Shown here piece by piece: positions 17,539 to 26,698 of a DNA stretch of 64,000 nucleotides. Every line of letters starts with the position of its first letter. The stretch's first letter is position 1. The translations under genes and the position numbers were made by a program. The stretch spans positions 62,001 through 126,000 of the forward strand of contig JAYZDS010000005.1 in NCBI GenBank assembly GCA_036337715.1. The letters run 5' to 3'. Below the pieces are notes generated by a model. That model saw only the letters and a program-made list of their open reading frames with translations. It was not told where the DNA came from and did not search any database. This DNA comes from JAURNZ01 sp036337715. Lineage in GTDB: Bacteria > Pseudomonadota > Gammaproteobacteria > Comchoanobacterales > Comchoanobacteraceae.

Positions 17539-18903
17539 ATTGGTTAAATACACAATAATATCTTTTCTTAGATCTTTTATATTGATAGCAATACAAGCTA
17601 AATTAGGTAAAATCACAAATGGTAAAACGTAGAGAATAATCGGAATTAAATCTATTATTTGAACAAAGGCACCCACATAAATAAGCACAGAATAAATCAA
17701 CAATGTATAAAGAGACAAGTTGATACTCAACAAATATTGAATTAACTTACCGACGTAAAAATAAGATGATACAAGACAAGATAAAGTTAACAACGTCATT
17801 ATGAGATTGAAAGGCAAGCCAAACCAGGGAATGAAAAACTCAAACGCTAATTTTACGTTCAAAGAGGAAAAGCCAGTCGGTTGAAAACCTTGATCCATAG
17901 CTAGTAATAAAACAAATGCTGTACAGAAGCATATTAAAATTGTATCAATAAAAGGTTCTAGCATGGCGATAAAACCTTGATGTACTGGATATCTCACCCT
18001 AGCACTCGCATGTGCTATAGATGAGATACCTAAGCCCGATTCGTGCGAAACCATACCTAGTAGTATTCCAATCACAAAGACAAATAAATTATCGTAACCG
18101 TTAGCCCTTATCGTAAAAGCATCCTTAAAAATAACAACAATCAAATCTAAAAATCTATCTAGATTAACTAAAATAATTGAAAGACAAAATATAATATATA
18201 TGGATATGGCCACTGGGATGACTCTAGCAACAAAATAAGCAAGCCGATTAAATTTACCATTCCAAACCAATGTCATAATTAAAAAAATTACCATATATGG
18301 TAGATGATTGATTTGGATCAATGAAAGGGTGTATTCGTCTTTGAAGATATCACCTAATTGATTCATTTGAAAAAGATTCCCGAATATTAAAATAATGATC
18401 AGTAATGATAGTGTATAAGCAATTGATATTATATCCAAACCAACTTTTTTTATCTTTTTTGATATAAAGGGATTTTTAAATTGACCTTCATCAAGGGAAC
18501 GATCAAGCGTCACCATCGGTCCACCAATAAATATATGATTATTTTTTTCAATTCTAAATTTTTGGCCAAGGGTTGCTTCACAAAATTTTATAGTCATCCC
18601 AACGATTGCTGACACAATTAACCAAAAAATTGACCCAGGACCAGCGATGACAATACAAGCAGAAACAACAGCAATGTTGGCAATACCTATCGTACCTGAT
18701 AAGCCTAATGTTAAGGCTTGAGCCTGGCTTATCTCACCTAGATCAAAACTTTTTTTTATTTTTGAATTTAATAACGACCAAGCATGTGAAAAATATCTGA
18801 TTTGGATGAAACGAAGATATAACGTTAGCCATAAACTAAAAATGAACACAATGAGCGCAATGAAACAAAGCTCATATCGAAAAAAAACGTGTGACCAAAT
18901 CAT
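17515..18903 (-). CDS. Sodium:amino-acid symporter of the AGCS (alanine/glycine) family
   Basis: A 462-residue inner-membrane transporter with about ten hydrophobic segments. AGCS signatures are present: LSGTIGIANIAVVSA (about 68-82), AGPGSIFWLIVSAIVGMTIKF and a GLGISSIAHASARVRYPVHQG stretch (about 290-310). It takes up alanine, glycine or related small amino acids with sodium. The usual Gly-Asn binding motif is somewhat altered (GIGNIA-type to GIANIA), so substrate range may differ. It overlaps mutS tail to tail by 24 bases and is the last gene of a possible tsaB-containing unit. Confidence 0.85.
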   Translation of the reverse strand: MIWSHVFFRYELCFIALIVFIFSLWLTLYLRFIQIRYFSHAWSLLNSKIKKSFDLGEISQAQALTLGLSGTIGIANIAVVSACIVIAGPGSIFWLIVSAIVGMTIKFCEATLGQKFRIEKNNHIFIGGPMVTLDRSLDEGQFKNPFISKKIKKVGLDIISIAYTLSLLIIILIFGNLFQMNQLGDIFKDEYTLSLIQINHLPYMVIFLIMTLVWNGKFNRLAYFVARVIPVAISIYIIFCLSIILVNLDRFLDLIVVIFKDAFTIRANGYDNLFVFVIGILLGMVSHESGLGISSIAHASARVRYPVHQGFIAMLEPFIDTILICFCTAFVLLLAMDQGFQPTGFSSLNVKLAFEFFIPWFGLPFNLIMTLLTLSCLVSSYFYVGKLIQYLLSINLSLYTLLIYSVLIYVGAFVQIIDLIPIILYVLPFVILPNLACIAINIKDLRKDIIVYLTNLDDSFVD

Positions 18904-18926
18904 TACAAATCATCCATTAGAAAAAG

Positions 18927-19526
18927 TTAATTAAATTGATCAAATAAATAATTAGGTCTAATATCAAATGAGTTTGTTAAAAGACGCTTATCATTTTCAA
19001 CTGATTTAGACAAAAAATCAATTTCATATGCCGATGCATCATATTCATCTAAATTAAAACATGATTGATCTAACTGGTCTTTATTAACCATTGATAAATC
19101 ATTTGATGCACAAACAAAACCATTATCTAATTGCCAAACACCTTTGTAAACAAATTGTCTATTTGCAGTAAGATAAGCAGATAATTGACCATTTGATACG
19201 TTATTTTTATGACAATATGCTTGTGCCCTTGCCCTTAATGAACAAATTGGTAAGACACTTAACTGATGAATATAACTTAAGCTTTGAATCCATGTAGCAC
19301 AAATCCTTATACCAGTAAAACTTCCTGGTCCCTGCCCCCATGCAATCATAGCTATGTCTTTCGTTGTCACATCGAATTGATTAAAGGTTTCAGGTAATCT
19401 TTTAAATAATAATGAATCTGATTTATCTATAATTAAATCTGTAATTGCATTACCACTTGCATCAGAAAGAATAAAACTAGCAGACTGACTTGAGCAATCG
19501 ATGGAAAGCTTAACTGGATGCATCAC
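18927..19526 (-). CDS. tsaB: tRNA threonylcarbamoyladenosine biosynthesis protein TsaB
   Basis: TsaB is the scaffold partner of TsaD in making t6A37 of ANN-decoding tRNAs. The 199-residue protein is slightly shorter than E. coli TsaB (231). The diagnostic N-terminal ASKHA-type fold and the GPGSFTGIRI motif (about residues 70-79) are present, followed by the conserved segment leading to CSLRARAQ. The start overlaps the upstream lipoprotein gene by 17 bases. E. coli tsaB is likewise followed by a lipoprotein gene, but the lipoprotein here is on the other side and does not look related. Confidence 0.92.
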   Translation of the reverse strand: MMHPVKLSIDCSSQSASFILSDASGNAITDLIIDKSDSLLFKRLPETFNQFDVTTKDIAMIAWGQGPGSFTGIRICATWIQSLSYIHQLSVLPICSLRARAQAYCHKNNVSNGQLSAYLTANRQFVYKGVWQLDNGFVCASNDLSMVNKDQLDQSCFNLDEYDASAYEIDFLSKSVENDKRLLTNSFDIRPNYLFDQFN

Positions 19527-20043
19527 TGTAATGAACGTCTATGCTTAAATTAGATAATTTAGCATATCCTTCAGAAGCTAATTGATCGTAAACAACGCCA
19601 TCTTCCTGCCACAAAGGTGAAGATTTGATAAATATGGATCCATTTTTATAATTGTAATTCCAACGGCTAGGATCGAGTATTAATTGCTGATCCTTAAAGC
19701 AGGATTTTAAAGTCGTTGATTGTGAAGCATCATCTTTAGCAGTCAACTTTATGTTGTGACAGGAATTATCTGCTAAAGAATAAATGGTTGGTTTAAAAGT
19801 ATATACTTTACCACTTGGCCACATCACTGCTTTACCTTCTGTTAATCTAACAACAAGTAAGGCATCGGAATTACTCGGATTAGATTCTAGCAATCGTTTT
19901 CCAGATTGTTCAATATAAGTTAAACTACTATAAGCTTTTGTTTGAAAATCAGAAGACTCCCATGACGCTTGATCTGCACCAGTATAAGATTCAAGTGAGC
20001 TGCATCCAGATAAAAGAAATAATAATAGTATTAAATAACGCAT
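19510..20043 (-). CDS. Putative lipoprotein, family not recognised
   Basis: A 177-residue protein with a short signal peptide ending in the lipobox LLSGC (Cys14), so it should be acylated and membrane-anchored on the periplasmic side. The mature part is polar, with beta-rich-looking segments such as AVMWPSGKVYTFKP and two cysteines (in DNSCHN and LKSCFK) that could form a disulfide. I cannot assign a function. It overlaps tsaB by 17 bases and is probably co-transcribed with it. The AT-rich palindrome and multi-hairpin element upstream would lie in its promoter or leader region. Confidence 0.75.
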   Translation of the reverse strand: MRYLILLLFLLSGCSSLESYTGADQASWESSDFQTKAYSSLTYIEQSGKRLLESNPSNSDALLVVRLTEGKAVMWPSGKVYTFKPTIYSLADNSCHNIKLTAKDDASQSTTLKSCFKDQQLILDPSRWNYNYKNGSIFIKSSPLWQEDGVVYDQLASEGYAKLSNLSIDVHYSDASS

Positions 20044-20075
20044 ATATAAAAAATATCACATGTCTACAATAACAA

Positions 20076-20273
20076 CAATTAAATATTTAAAATATTAATT
20101 GTTCGTCTTGGCTTCCCTGCCATATGCTCTAATTCCTTTCACAAGCGTAGACCCAATGTATATTTCCATACTATGACGAACCGTAATAACTAATCCGTGT
20201 TATTACCATTGTATTGTAACTTCCTGTTAGAAATTTAGCTTCCTGCTTTGCTTCCATGCACAATACAATTAAT
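20076..20273. other. Multi-hairpin intergenic element, possibly a structured RNA or small mobile-element remnant
   Basis: Five inverted-repeat pairings occur in order. A 26-base near-palindrome (20076-20101, CAATTAA...TTAATTG with one offset) comes first. ATTAATTG (20094-20101) pairs with CAATTAAT (20266-20273) and closes the unit. GTTCGTC (20101-20107) pairs with GACGAAC (20175-20181). GTAATAAC (20183-20190) pairs with GTTATTAC (20199-20206) around an 8-base loop. ATTGTATTGT (20208-20217) pairs with ACAATACAAT (20260-20269). Together they can fold as a closed four-way cloverleaf. The interior is less AT-rich than its flanks. I do not recognise tmRNA, 6S, SRP or RNase P RNA signatures. The strand is undecided. 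Confidence 0.55.
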
Positions 20274-20592
20274 CCATACATATAAATATAACATCATTTC
20301 ACCGAAAGTGTTGATTTAATTAAATATATTTTTTTTTAACCCTTTTTATTGATTTTTTTTAAAATATTATTAATCAATAACTTAGGTTTTTTTTAAAATA
20401 TTTTATAAGCCATATATACACAATCTTTAAGAGATATCTCACAATAAAAAAAGCGTTTTTAAATCAATGGCAATAGTAAAAAAAGAAAAAAATATTTAAC
20501 ATAATAATCATATGTTTACAAAAAAAAGATCCATTTATATCTCTATTTACTCATTAATTTGTTATTCTGAGATTGTATAAAAGGACACTTAG
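20274..20592. other. AT-rich non-coding stretch upstream of fabI
   Basis: No plausible reading frame is seen. The stretch is rich in T and A runs and must contain the fabI promoter. A weak candidate is TTTACA (20515-20520), a 17-base spacer and TATCTC (20538-20543). An AAGGAC ribosome binding site lies nine bases before the fabI ATG. Confidence 0.4.
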
Positions 20593-21357
20593 ATGAAATT
20601 ACTTCAAGGTAAAAAAGCACTAGTATTAGGTATAGCAAGTGAAAAATCTATTGCATACGGTATAGCCAAACAACTTCATAACCATGGTGCTGAACTTGGT
20701 TTAACATACTTAAATGAAAGATTTAAATCTCGAATTGAAAATATGGCAACAAATCAGTTTAATAACGCGTTTACATTTCCATGTGATGTTACAAGCGATA
20801 CCGAAATAAACAATTTATTCGAAGCTGTTGAAGCACACTGGGGTCAATTTGATATATTGGTTCACGCGATTGCCCACGCTTCTAGAGAACTACTTGACGG
20901 TGACTATCTTAATCCACTAACTAGGAAAGGTTTCTTGGATGCACACGACGTTTCTTCTTATTCTTTTACAGCAATCACTCAAAAAGCGCGTCCATTACTT
21001 AAAGATGGATCTGTGATGGCTTTATCATATATCGGTTCACAACGAACCATTCCAAACTACAATGTTATGGGTGTAGCTAAAGCAAGCTTGGAGGCTAATG
21101 TTAGATACTTAGCCAATACATTAGGTCCTGAAAATCATACAGTGAATGCTATATCTGCAGGGCCCATCAGAACATTAAGTGCATCTGGCATCAAAGGTTT
21201 TAAAAGTATGTTAGAATACGATGAGAAAACTAATCCTATGCGAAGATTGACAACCATTGAAGACGTTGGAAATGCTGCTGTATTTTTGAGTTCTAATTTA
21301 TCTCGTGCAATTACCGGAGAAGTTATTTATGTTGATAACGGCGCACACATTTTGTAA
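20593..21357 (+). CDS. fabI: Enoyl-[acyl-carrier-protein] reductase (NADH) FabI
   Basis: FabI reduces trans-2-enoyl-ACP in the last step of each type II fatty-acid elongation cycle and is the target of triclosan. The 254-residue protein has the family N-terminus GKKALVLGIASEKSIAYGIA. The catalytic triad is complete and numbered as in E. coli: Tyr146, Tyr156 and Lys163 in the SYIGSQRTIPNYNVMGVAK segment. It heads a plus-strand group with sohB and ubiG and would supply acyl chains together with AccD, encoded elsewhere in this window. Confidence 0.97.
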   Translation: MKLLQGKKALVLGIASEKSIAYGIAKQLHNHGAELGLTYLNERFKSRIENMATNQFNNAFTFPCDVTSDTEINNLFEAVEAHWGQFDILVHAIAHASRELLDGDYLNPLTRKGFLDAHDVSSYSFTAITQKARPLLKDGSVMALSYIGSQRTIPNYNVMGVAKASLEANVRYLANTLGPENHTVNAISAGPIRTLSASGIKGFKSMLEYDEKTNPMRRLTTIEDVGNAAVFLSSNLSRAITGEVIYVDNGAHIL

Positions 21358-21369
21358 TTGAGGCTTTTT

Positions 21370-22290
21370 ATGGATCATATTTTTTACGATTATATTATTT
21401 TCTTACTCAAATTTTTAACCATATTTATTGGTATTATTTTTATTCTTAAATCCTCTAAAGGCGACATAGAGCTACCGCTTAAAATAAAATCCCTCAATAA
21501 AAGATATACCGAGGAGAAAAAAAGATTAGAAAAAACATTTAAAGTTAAATCAAAAAAAACCAAATTAAAAAAGAAAAATAAAAGTAATTTATATGTCTTG
21601 AGTTTCAATGGCGATCTCCGTGCCAGTGCTGTTGAAGGATTAAGAAAAGAAATTAGTGCTTTATTGCCAATCATTCAAACCAATGATCAGGTTATGATAA
21701 AACTAGAAAGTCCAGGTGGCACCATTATTGATTATGGCTTAGCTCATGCACAATTAAGGAGACTACGAGATAAAAATATAAAACTGACTGTATGTGTTGA
21801 TAGAGTTGCTGCAAGTGGTGGTTATTTAATGGCTTGCGTCGCTAACGAAATAATTGCGGCACCATTTGCATATATCGGATCAATTGGCGTTGCCATGGAA
21901 ATGGTTAATTTTCATGGCTTATTAAAAAAGCATAATGTTGAGGCTGAGGTTATTACCTCAAAGAAATTCAAAAGAACATTAACCCCACTCTCTAAATCTA
22001 CCAATGAAGCAAGAGCCAAAGTGCGTGAGGACTTATCGGTTCATCAAAAACAATTTGAAAGTGCTATATCTAGGTATCGTCCACATTTAGATATGAGTAA
22101 AGTAGCGACTGGTGAATATTGGTGTGCTGAAAATGCAATCAAAATTGGATTAGTTGACCACTTAGGCACCAGTGATGAATTTCTTTTAAACCATATTGAA
22201 AAATTTAATATCTTTGAATTACAGCATCATAAATTCAAAACTTTAAAAGAGAAGTTATTCTCAAAAGCAAAAGCATATGTCGGACTTTAA
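21370..22290 (+). CDS. sohB: Inner-membrane peptidase SohB (family S49)
   Basis: SohB is a signal-peptide-peptidase-like serine protease anchored by an N-terminal membrane segment (about residues 5-25). The 306-residue protein continues with a very Lys-rich linker (about 45-75) and the ClpP-like S49 domain. The Ser nucleophile is in RVAASGGYLMA and the Lys in the EVITSKKFKRTLTP segment. I prefer ATG 21370, six bases after GAGG, over an in-frame TTG at 21358. The 3' end overlaps the ubiG gene by 14 bases. Confidence 0.9.
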   Translation: MDHIFYDYIIFLLKFLTIFIGIIFILKSSKGDIELPLKIKSLNKRYTEEKKRLEKTFKVKSKKTKLKKKNKSNLYVLSFNGDLRASAVEGLRKEISALLPIIQTNDQVMIKLESPGGTIIDYGLAHAQLRRLRDKNIKLTVCVDRVAASGGYLMACVANEIIAAPFAYIGSIGVAMEMVNFHGLLKKHNVEAEVITSKKFKRTLTPLSKSTNEARAKVREDLSVHQKQFESAISRYRPHLDMSKVATGEYWCAENAIKIGLVDHLGTSDEFLLNHIEKFNIFELQHHKFKTLKEKLFSKAKAYVGL

Positions 22291-22945
22291 ACATTTTAAG
22301 TATGAATGGTTTGACCCTTACGGTCCTTTTGCACCCCTTTATTTAATCAATCGCTTACGTTTATCATTTTTAAAAGAATTAAAACTAAAGAAGGTAAAAA
22401 AAATAATCGATATTGGATGTGGTGCCGGGATATCCACAAATAAACTCCCCGATTACTTTCCAAGTGCCAATATAACTGGACTAGATGCATCTGAAAACGC
22501 TATTAAACTTGCTCAAGACTATTCTAAAATATATTCCCTAAATACTAATTTCATTCATCAATCCGCGCTTAGTACAATCAAATCAAAATATGATCTTATT
22601 TTATGCTTTGAGCTCATTGAACACTTAGACAATCCAGAAAAATTGATTGAAAATATCGCCAAAACAATTAGCAAAAAAGGCACTTTTGTGATTTCAACCT
22701 TAGATAGATCGATCATAAGCTATTTTCAAAATATCTTAGTAGCAGAAGACATTCTTGGCTTGATTGAGCCAGGAACACATGATTTTAAAAAGTTTTTAAG
22801 ACCCAGCGAAGTCATAACCATGTCAGAGCAATATGGTTTTAAAGTCAAACAAATATCAGGTATTCACATTGACCCGGTGACCTTTGAGGCAACACTAAGC
22901 ACTGAGCAATTTGCAAACTATATTATTGCCTTTGAAAAATACTAG
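22277..22945 (+). CDS. ubiG: Ubiquinone biosynthesis O-methyltransferase UbiG
   Basis: UbiG performs both O-methylations in ubiquinone synthesis with S-adenosylmethionine. In the 222-residue protein, motif I is DIGCGAGIS (about 46-54), motif II CFELIEHLDNPE, and the UbiG-specific stretch TLDRSIISYFQNILVAEDIL is followed by EPGTHDFKKFLRPSE, which distinguishes it from other Class I methyltransferases. It overlaps sohB by 14 bases and the convergent pepN by four. Ubiquinone implies aerobic respiration. Confidence 0.9.
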   Translation: MSDFKHFKYEWFDPYGPFAPLYLINRLRLSFLKELKLKKVKKIIDIGCGAGISTNKLPDYFPSANITGLDASENAIKLAQDYSKIYSLNTNFIHQSALSTIKSKYDLILCFELIEHLDNPEKLIENIAKTISKKGTFVISTLDRSIISYFQNILVAEDILGLIEPGTHDFKKFLRPSEVITMSEQYGFKVKQISGIHIDPVTFEATLSTEQFANYIIAFEKY

Positions 22946-25536
22946 TTTTCTAGTCCGCTATTCACTACTTCGATCACATCATTAGAACTTGCTTTATCTT
23001 TTAATATATTAAGACATTCAATCATTTTATCTTTTCTTGTTTGATCATATAAACGATGTTGAAGAAGTGGTTGTACAAAACGAGAAGCCAATTGAGGATT
23101 AAAAGTATCCATCTCCAATATAATATCCGTGAGCCATAAGTAATTATTTACTGACAAATCATGAAACAATGGATTAGCAATATACCCACCCAATAACGAC
23201 CTTGCATCATTTGGGTTTTGAATATTAAAAAGTGGGTCCTTCATTAAGGATCTAACTTTGTCATGAACAGAGTCATCACTGATGGATGCATGAAGCGTAA
23301 ACCACTTATTCATAACCAGTGCATCCTTTTCAAATAAGCTTTTAAAATTTTCTAAACAGTGTCTGCGATTCTCTGAATTATTTTTATTTAACGCTGATAA
23401 TGCACCCATCATCTCTGTCATATTAGATGCTCTATTGTAGTAAGCAAGTGCTGCTTCAGTAGAATCAGTTGCTTTAACAATGTAAAACAGTGCTATATTT
23501 TTAAGTGATCTTGCTGATATGGAAGGATAATAAAAATCAGCATCCTTATTTTTAACTGAAATTTTGTATAGCTTTTTAAATTGTTCAAGGCAATTTTTTG
23601 CAATGAGCATATAAAAATATTGACATATTTCATGAATCTTTAATACGTCTTGACCCGGCATTTTTTCAAGAATTGTTCTTGTTTGTACAGGTGAAAAACA
23701 AACACTGATGAATCTACCATCATGCTTATGATCAATCATTAATTGGATTAATGCATCAATGAAAGCTGTTGGTAATATTTGATTATTTAAATTTTCAATA
23801 CCTTCTTCGACCCAATGTTGTATTGTTCGATATGTATATTGCTGTATTGCATCCCATTTATTAAACATATCCGTATCTTTACTTATAATTTTAATAAGTT
23901 CATCATCGGACAAATTGTGTTGCAATAACACAGGTGCTGAAAAGCCTCTATTCATCGAAATGGTTACTTCATCATACAACCCTTCAAATTCAAAGTCGTT
24001 TTCAATCTGATCTAATAATAATATGTAGTTTTCATCTCTTTGTATGACTTTTGCATCATTAACATTAATGGCTTTACTATCTGAAATAAAACCAATACAA
24101 AGTGGAATTAGAAATGGTTTAGGGGCTTTTTTTTCATTCAATATTTGTTTTAATTTAACTTTAAATATTCCGGAATCCTTATTATGATCTGTCTCAACTT
24201 TAATCACTGGTGTTCCTGATTGGTCATACCATAATTTAAATTGGTCAAGATCAACTTCATTGGCTTCAGCATGAGCATTAACGAAGTCTTCTGTTGTTAC
24301 TGCTTGACCATCATGTTTATCAAAATACAAATCCATCCCTTTTTTAAACCCTTCATCTCCTAAGAGTGTTTTAAGCATGCGAACCACTTCGGCACCTTTA
24401 TTGTAAACCGTTGTCGTATAAAAATTATTCATCGAAACATAGGAGCAAGGTCTTACAGGATGAGACATGGGTCCTGCATCTTCTGTAAATTGATAATTTC
24501 TTAAAACGTTAACATCTTGTATTCTTTTAACAACAGGCTCAGTTAAGTCTGCAGTAAATTCTTGATCTCTAAAAACCGTTAACCCTTCTTTCAAACTAAG
24601 TTGGAACCAATTTCGCAATGTGATTCTATTACCCGTCCAATTATGGAAATATTCATGACCAATAACACCTAGAACATTAATATAATCATTATCTGTACTG
24701 GTTTTTGGGTTAGCTAACATGCAGGCTGTATTAAAAACATTTAATCCTTTATTTTCCATGGCTCCGAAATTAAAGTCACTTACACCAACTACATTGTAAT
24801 CTGTTAAATCATATACACGATCAAAAGTATCCTCATCCCATTTCATTGCTAGTTTTAATGCATCCATAGCAAAACCAGCTTGATCAATTTTTCCTGGTTC
24901 AACAAATATACCGAGGTTCACTACCTGTCCATTTTTAGTCGTAAATGTATCCTTGATTGATTCGAAGTCTCCCGCAACCAATGCAAATAAGTAACTAGGC
25001 TTTAAAGATGGATCAAACCAAGTTGCTTGATGTTTATCACCTAGGTCTTTTGTTGCAATACAATTGCCGTTCCCTAATAAAACTGGATAATGCTTTTTAT
25101 CCGCAATGATATGTGTTGTAAACTCTGACATATTATCAGGGCGGTCGATAAAATATGTAATCCGTCTAAATCCGTGAGATTCACACTGGGTACAAAAATT
25201 ACCTTGAGACATATATAAACCAGACAAAGTTTTGTTATTTTCCGGTGATATTTCAGTCTCAATTTCTAAATTGAATTCATCTGGTACATTATGTAATTCA
25301 ATTTTTTGATCGGTATGTGTATACTCATCTTGAGAAAGCATTTTATTGTTTAAGCTAATTTTTTTTAATTTTAAAGACTCACCATAAAGCTCACAACCTT
25401 CAATGTCATTATGTGTTCTTTTCAAGGACATACTTGAGCGAACCAAAGTTTCTTTTGGATCTAACAAAAACGTAAGTTCAACTTTACTGATATTAAAAGG
25501 ATGATCCTTGTAGTTTTTTAAATATTGCTTTTTCAC
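22942..25536 (-). CDS. pepN: Aminopeptidase N (family M1)
   Basis: PepN is the main cytoplasmic zinc aminopeptidase for peptide turnover. The 864-residue length matches E. coli PepN (870). The GAMEN substrate motif (FGAMENKG) is near residue 260 and the zinc site HEYFHNW...LKEGLTVF near 296-322. The start is GTG 25536, six bases after GGAG. It is transcribed away from the small gene at 25588, and its stop overlaps ubiG by four bases. Confidence 0.97.
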   Translation of the reverse strand: MKKQYLKNYKDHPFNISKVELTFLLDPKETLVRSSMSLKRTHNDIEGCELYGESLKLKKISLNNKMLSQDEYTHTDQKIELHNVPDEFNLEIETEISPENNKTLSGLYMSQGNFCTQCESHGFRRITYFIDRPDNMSEFTTHIIADKKHYPVLLGNGNCIATKDLGDKHQATWFDPSLKPSYLFALVAGDFESIKDTFTTKNGQVVNLGIFVEPGKIDQAGFAMDALKLAMKWDEDTFDRVYDLTDYNVVGVSDFNFGAMENKGLNVFNTACMLANPKTSTDNDYINVLGVIGHEYFHNWTGNRITLRNWFQLSLKEGLTVFRDQEFTADLTEPVVKRIQDVNVLRNYQFTEDAGPMSHPVRPCSYVSMNNFYTTTVYNKGAEVVRMLKTLLGDEGFKKGMDLYFDKHDGQAVTTEDFVNAHAEANEVDLDQFKLWYDQSGTPVIKVETDHNKDSGIFKVKLKQILNEKKAPKPFLIPLCIGFISDSKAINVNDAKVIQRDENYILLLDQIENDFEFEGLYDEVTISMNRGFSAPVLLQHNLSDDELIKIISKDTDMFNKWDAIQQYTYRTIQHWVEEGIENLNNQILPTAFIDALIQLMIDHKHDGRFISVCFSPVQTRTILEKMPGQDVLKIHEICQYFYMLIAKNCLEQFKKLYKISVKNKDADFYYPSISARSLKNIALFYIVKATDSTEAALAYYNRASNMTEMMGALSALNKNNSENRRHCLENFKSLFEKDALVMNKWFTLHASISDDSVHDKVRSLMKDPLFNIQNPNDARSLLGGYIANPLFHDLSVNNYLWLTDIILEMDTFNPQLASRFVQPLLQHRLYDQTRKDKMIECLNILKDKASSNDVIEVVNSGLEN

Positions 25537-25587
25537 TGAGTATCTCCATTTGCATTGTTAAAAACTTTATCCTACGATATATATATT

Positions 25588-25956
25588 ATGGACATAAATA
25601 GACATAAATTCCACGGCAATTATCAATTATCTGGTTACACAGACGGTCAAATCACTGTAAATGATACTGTTTATAAACACAGTATCATTATTTCAAAAGA
25701 TACTTTGATCAAGGATTGGGCACCACAAAAAGTAAGCCAACTGGAACAAGATAGCATTCATTGTCTTATTGAGCTTAACCCTGAAATAATTATTATTGGC
25801 ACGGGCAACAAGCATCATTTTATTAATGAAGCGATTCTTAAAGTGGCCTTTGACAAAGACATACCTGTTGAATTAATGGCATCCAATAAAGCGTGTATGC
25901 TCTATACCATTCTAATTCAAGAACAAAAAAATGTTGTTGCAGGCATTATGCCTTAG
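25588..25956 (+). CDS. Mth938/NDUFAF3 domain protein (DUF498)
   Basis: A 122-residue protein of the Mth938-like fold. Recognisable markers are GYTDGQITVNDTVYKHSIII near the N-terminus, a PEIIIIGTGNKHHF stretch (about residues 70-83) and the VELMASNKACMLYTIL C-terminal helix. Eukaryotic relatives assist complex I assembly; bacterial members have no firm function. ATG 25588 is chosen, and a TTG at 25555 would add 11 residues. Its end overlaps the convergent bamD gene by 11 bases. Confidence 0.82.
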   Translation: MDINRHKFHGNYQLSGYTDGQITVNDTVYKHSIIISKDTLIKDWAPQKVSQLEQDSIHCLIELNPEIIIIGTGNKHHFINEAILKVAFDKDIPVELMASNKACMLYTILIQEQKNVVAGIMP

Positions 25957-26677
25957 CTGATTGAAGCAATTTATAAAGTTCTTTATATTCTTCTTTTAAT
26001 CCAATTTCATCAAAACTATTATCCATTATTTTTATGGCTTGTTGATATTGTTTTGAATTTGGATATTGTTTAATGACAGTTTCGGCTCTGTGAATTGCAC
26101 CCAAATAAGCCTTGTGACGGTAGTTAAATTCTGCAATTTCAAGTTCACTCGTCGCAAGAATGTCTTCTATTTTAATTAATGATTCATTTACATCATGTTT
26201 ATATTTAGAATTTGGATATTTCTTCAAAAACTTTTTAAAATTAACTTTGGATTTTTCTAGAAAATCTGTGTCTCTAAGATGCCGTGCACTTAAAAATTTT
26301 CCTAAAAGCCAATCATCACCGATGAGAAACTGGCTTTTAGCTTCAATATAATACATTTCCTCAGTTAAACTTGTAGCAGGATATGAGGTAATGTACTCAT
26401 GTGCATTATCTTGAGCCTGTACATAATCTTTATTCTCGAATTGTGATTTTGCAAGGTAATATAATAAAAGATCATACTCTGCATATTGAGGATAATTTAT
26501 TTGAATATCCTCTAATGACTTTACTGCGGTTTTGTATTTTTTATGCTCAATGTCTTTTTTAGCAGATTCAAATAAGTAGTTGGCCTGTTTTTGTGATATG
26601 TCTTCTTGTGTCTCAGACTGACAACCAAACAAAAATAATAATACGATGGCTATGGCATAAAATTTTGTAATATTCAT
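25946..26677 (-). CDS. bamD: Outer membrane protein assembly factor BamD
   Basis: BamD is the essential lipoprotein of the BAM complex that inserts beta-barrels into the outer membrane. The 243-residue protein has a signal peptide ending LFLFGC (Cys19) followed by five TPR-like helical hairpins, for example YLFESAKKDIEHKKYKTAV and a KNYPNSKYKHDV-type repeat (about 150-160). Length is normal. It is divergent from rluD, a conserved neighbour pairing in gammaproteobacteria, with a 21-base intergenic gap that must hold both starts' signals. Confidence 0.93.
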   Translation of the reverse strand: MNITKFYAIAIVLLFLFGCQSETQEDISQKQANYLFESAKKDIEHKKYKTAVKSLEDIQINYPQYAEYDLLLYYLAKSQFENKDYVQAQDNAHEYITSYPATSLTEEMYYIEAKSQFLIGDDWLLGKFLSARHLRDTDFLEKSKVNFKKFLKKYPNSKYKHDVNESLIKIEDILATSELEIAEFNYRHKAYLGAIHRAETVIKQYPNSKQYQQAIKIMDNSFDEIGLKEEYKELYKLLQSAKA

Positions 26678-26698
26678 GAAAGCGATTATACTCAGAAT

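Noticed and set aside
20101..20206. Idea that the multi-hairpin element is tmRNA, 6S RNA, SRP RNA, RNase P RNA or an integron attC site
   Set aside because: The diagnostic conserved stretches (tag frame and TTCGA arm, SRP GGAAGC tetraloop context, P4 GAGGAAAGTCC, attC RYYYAAC/GTTRRRY) are not present.
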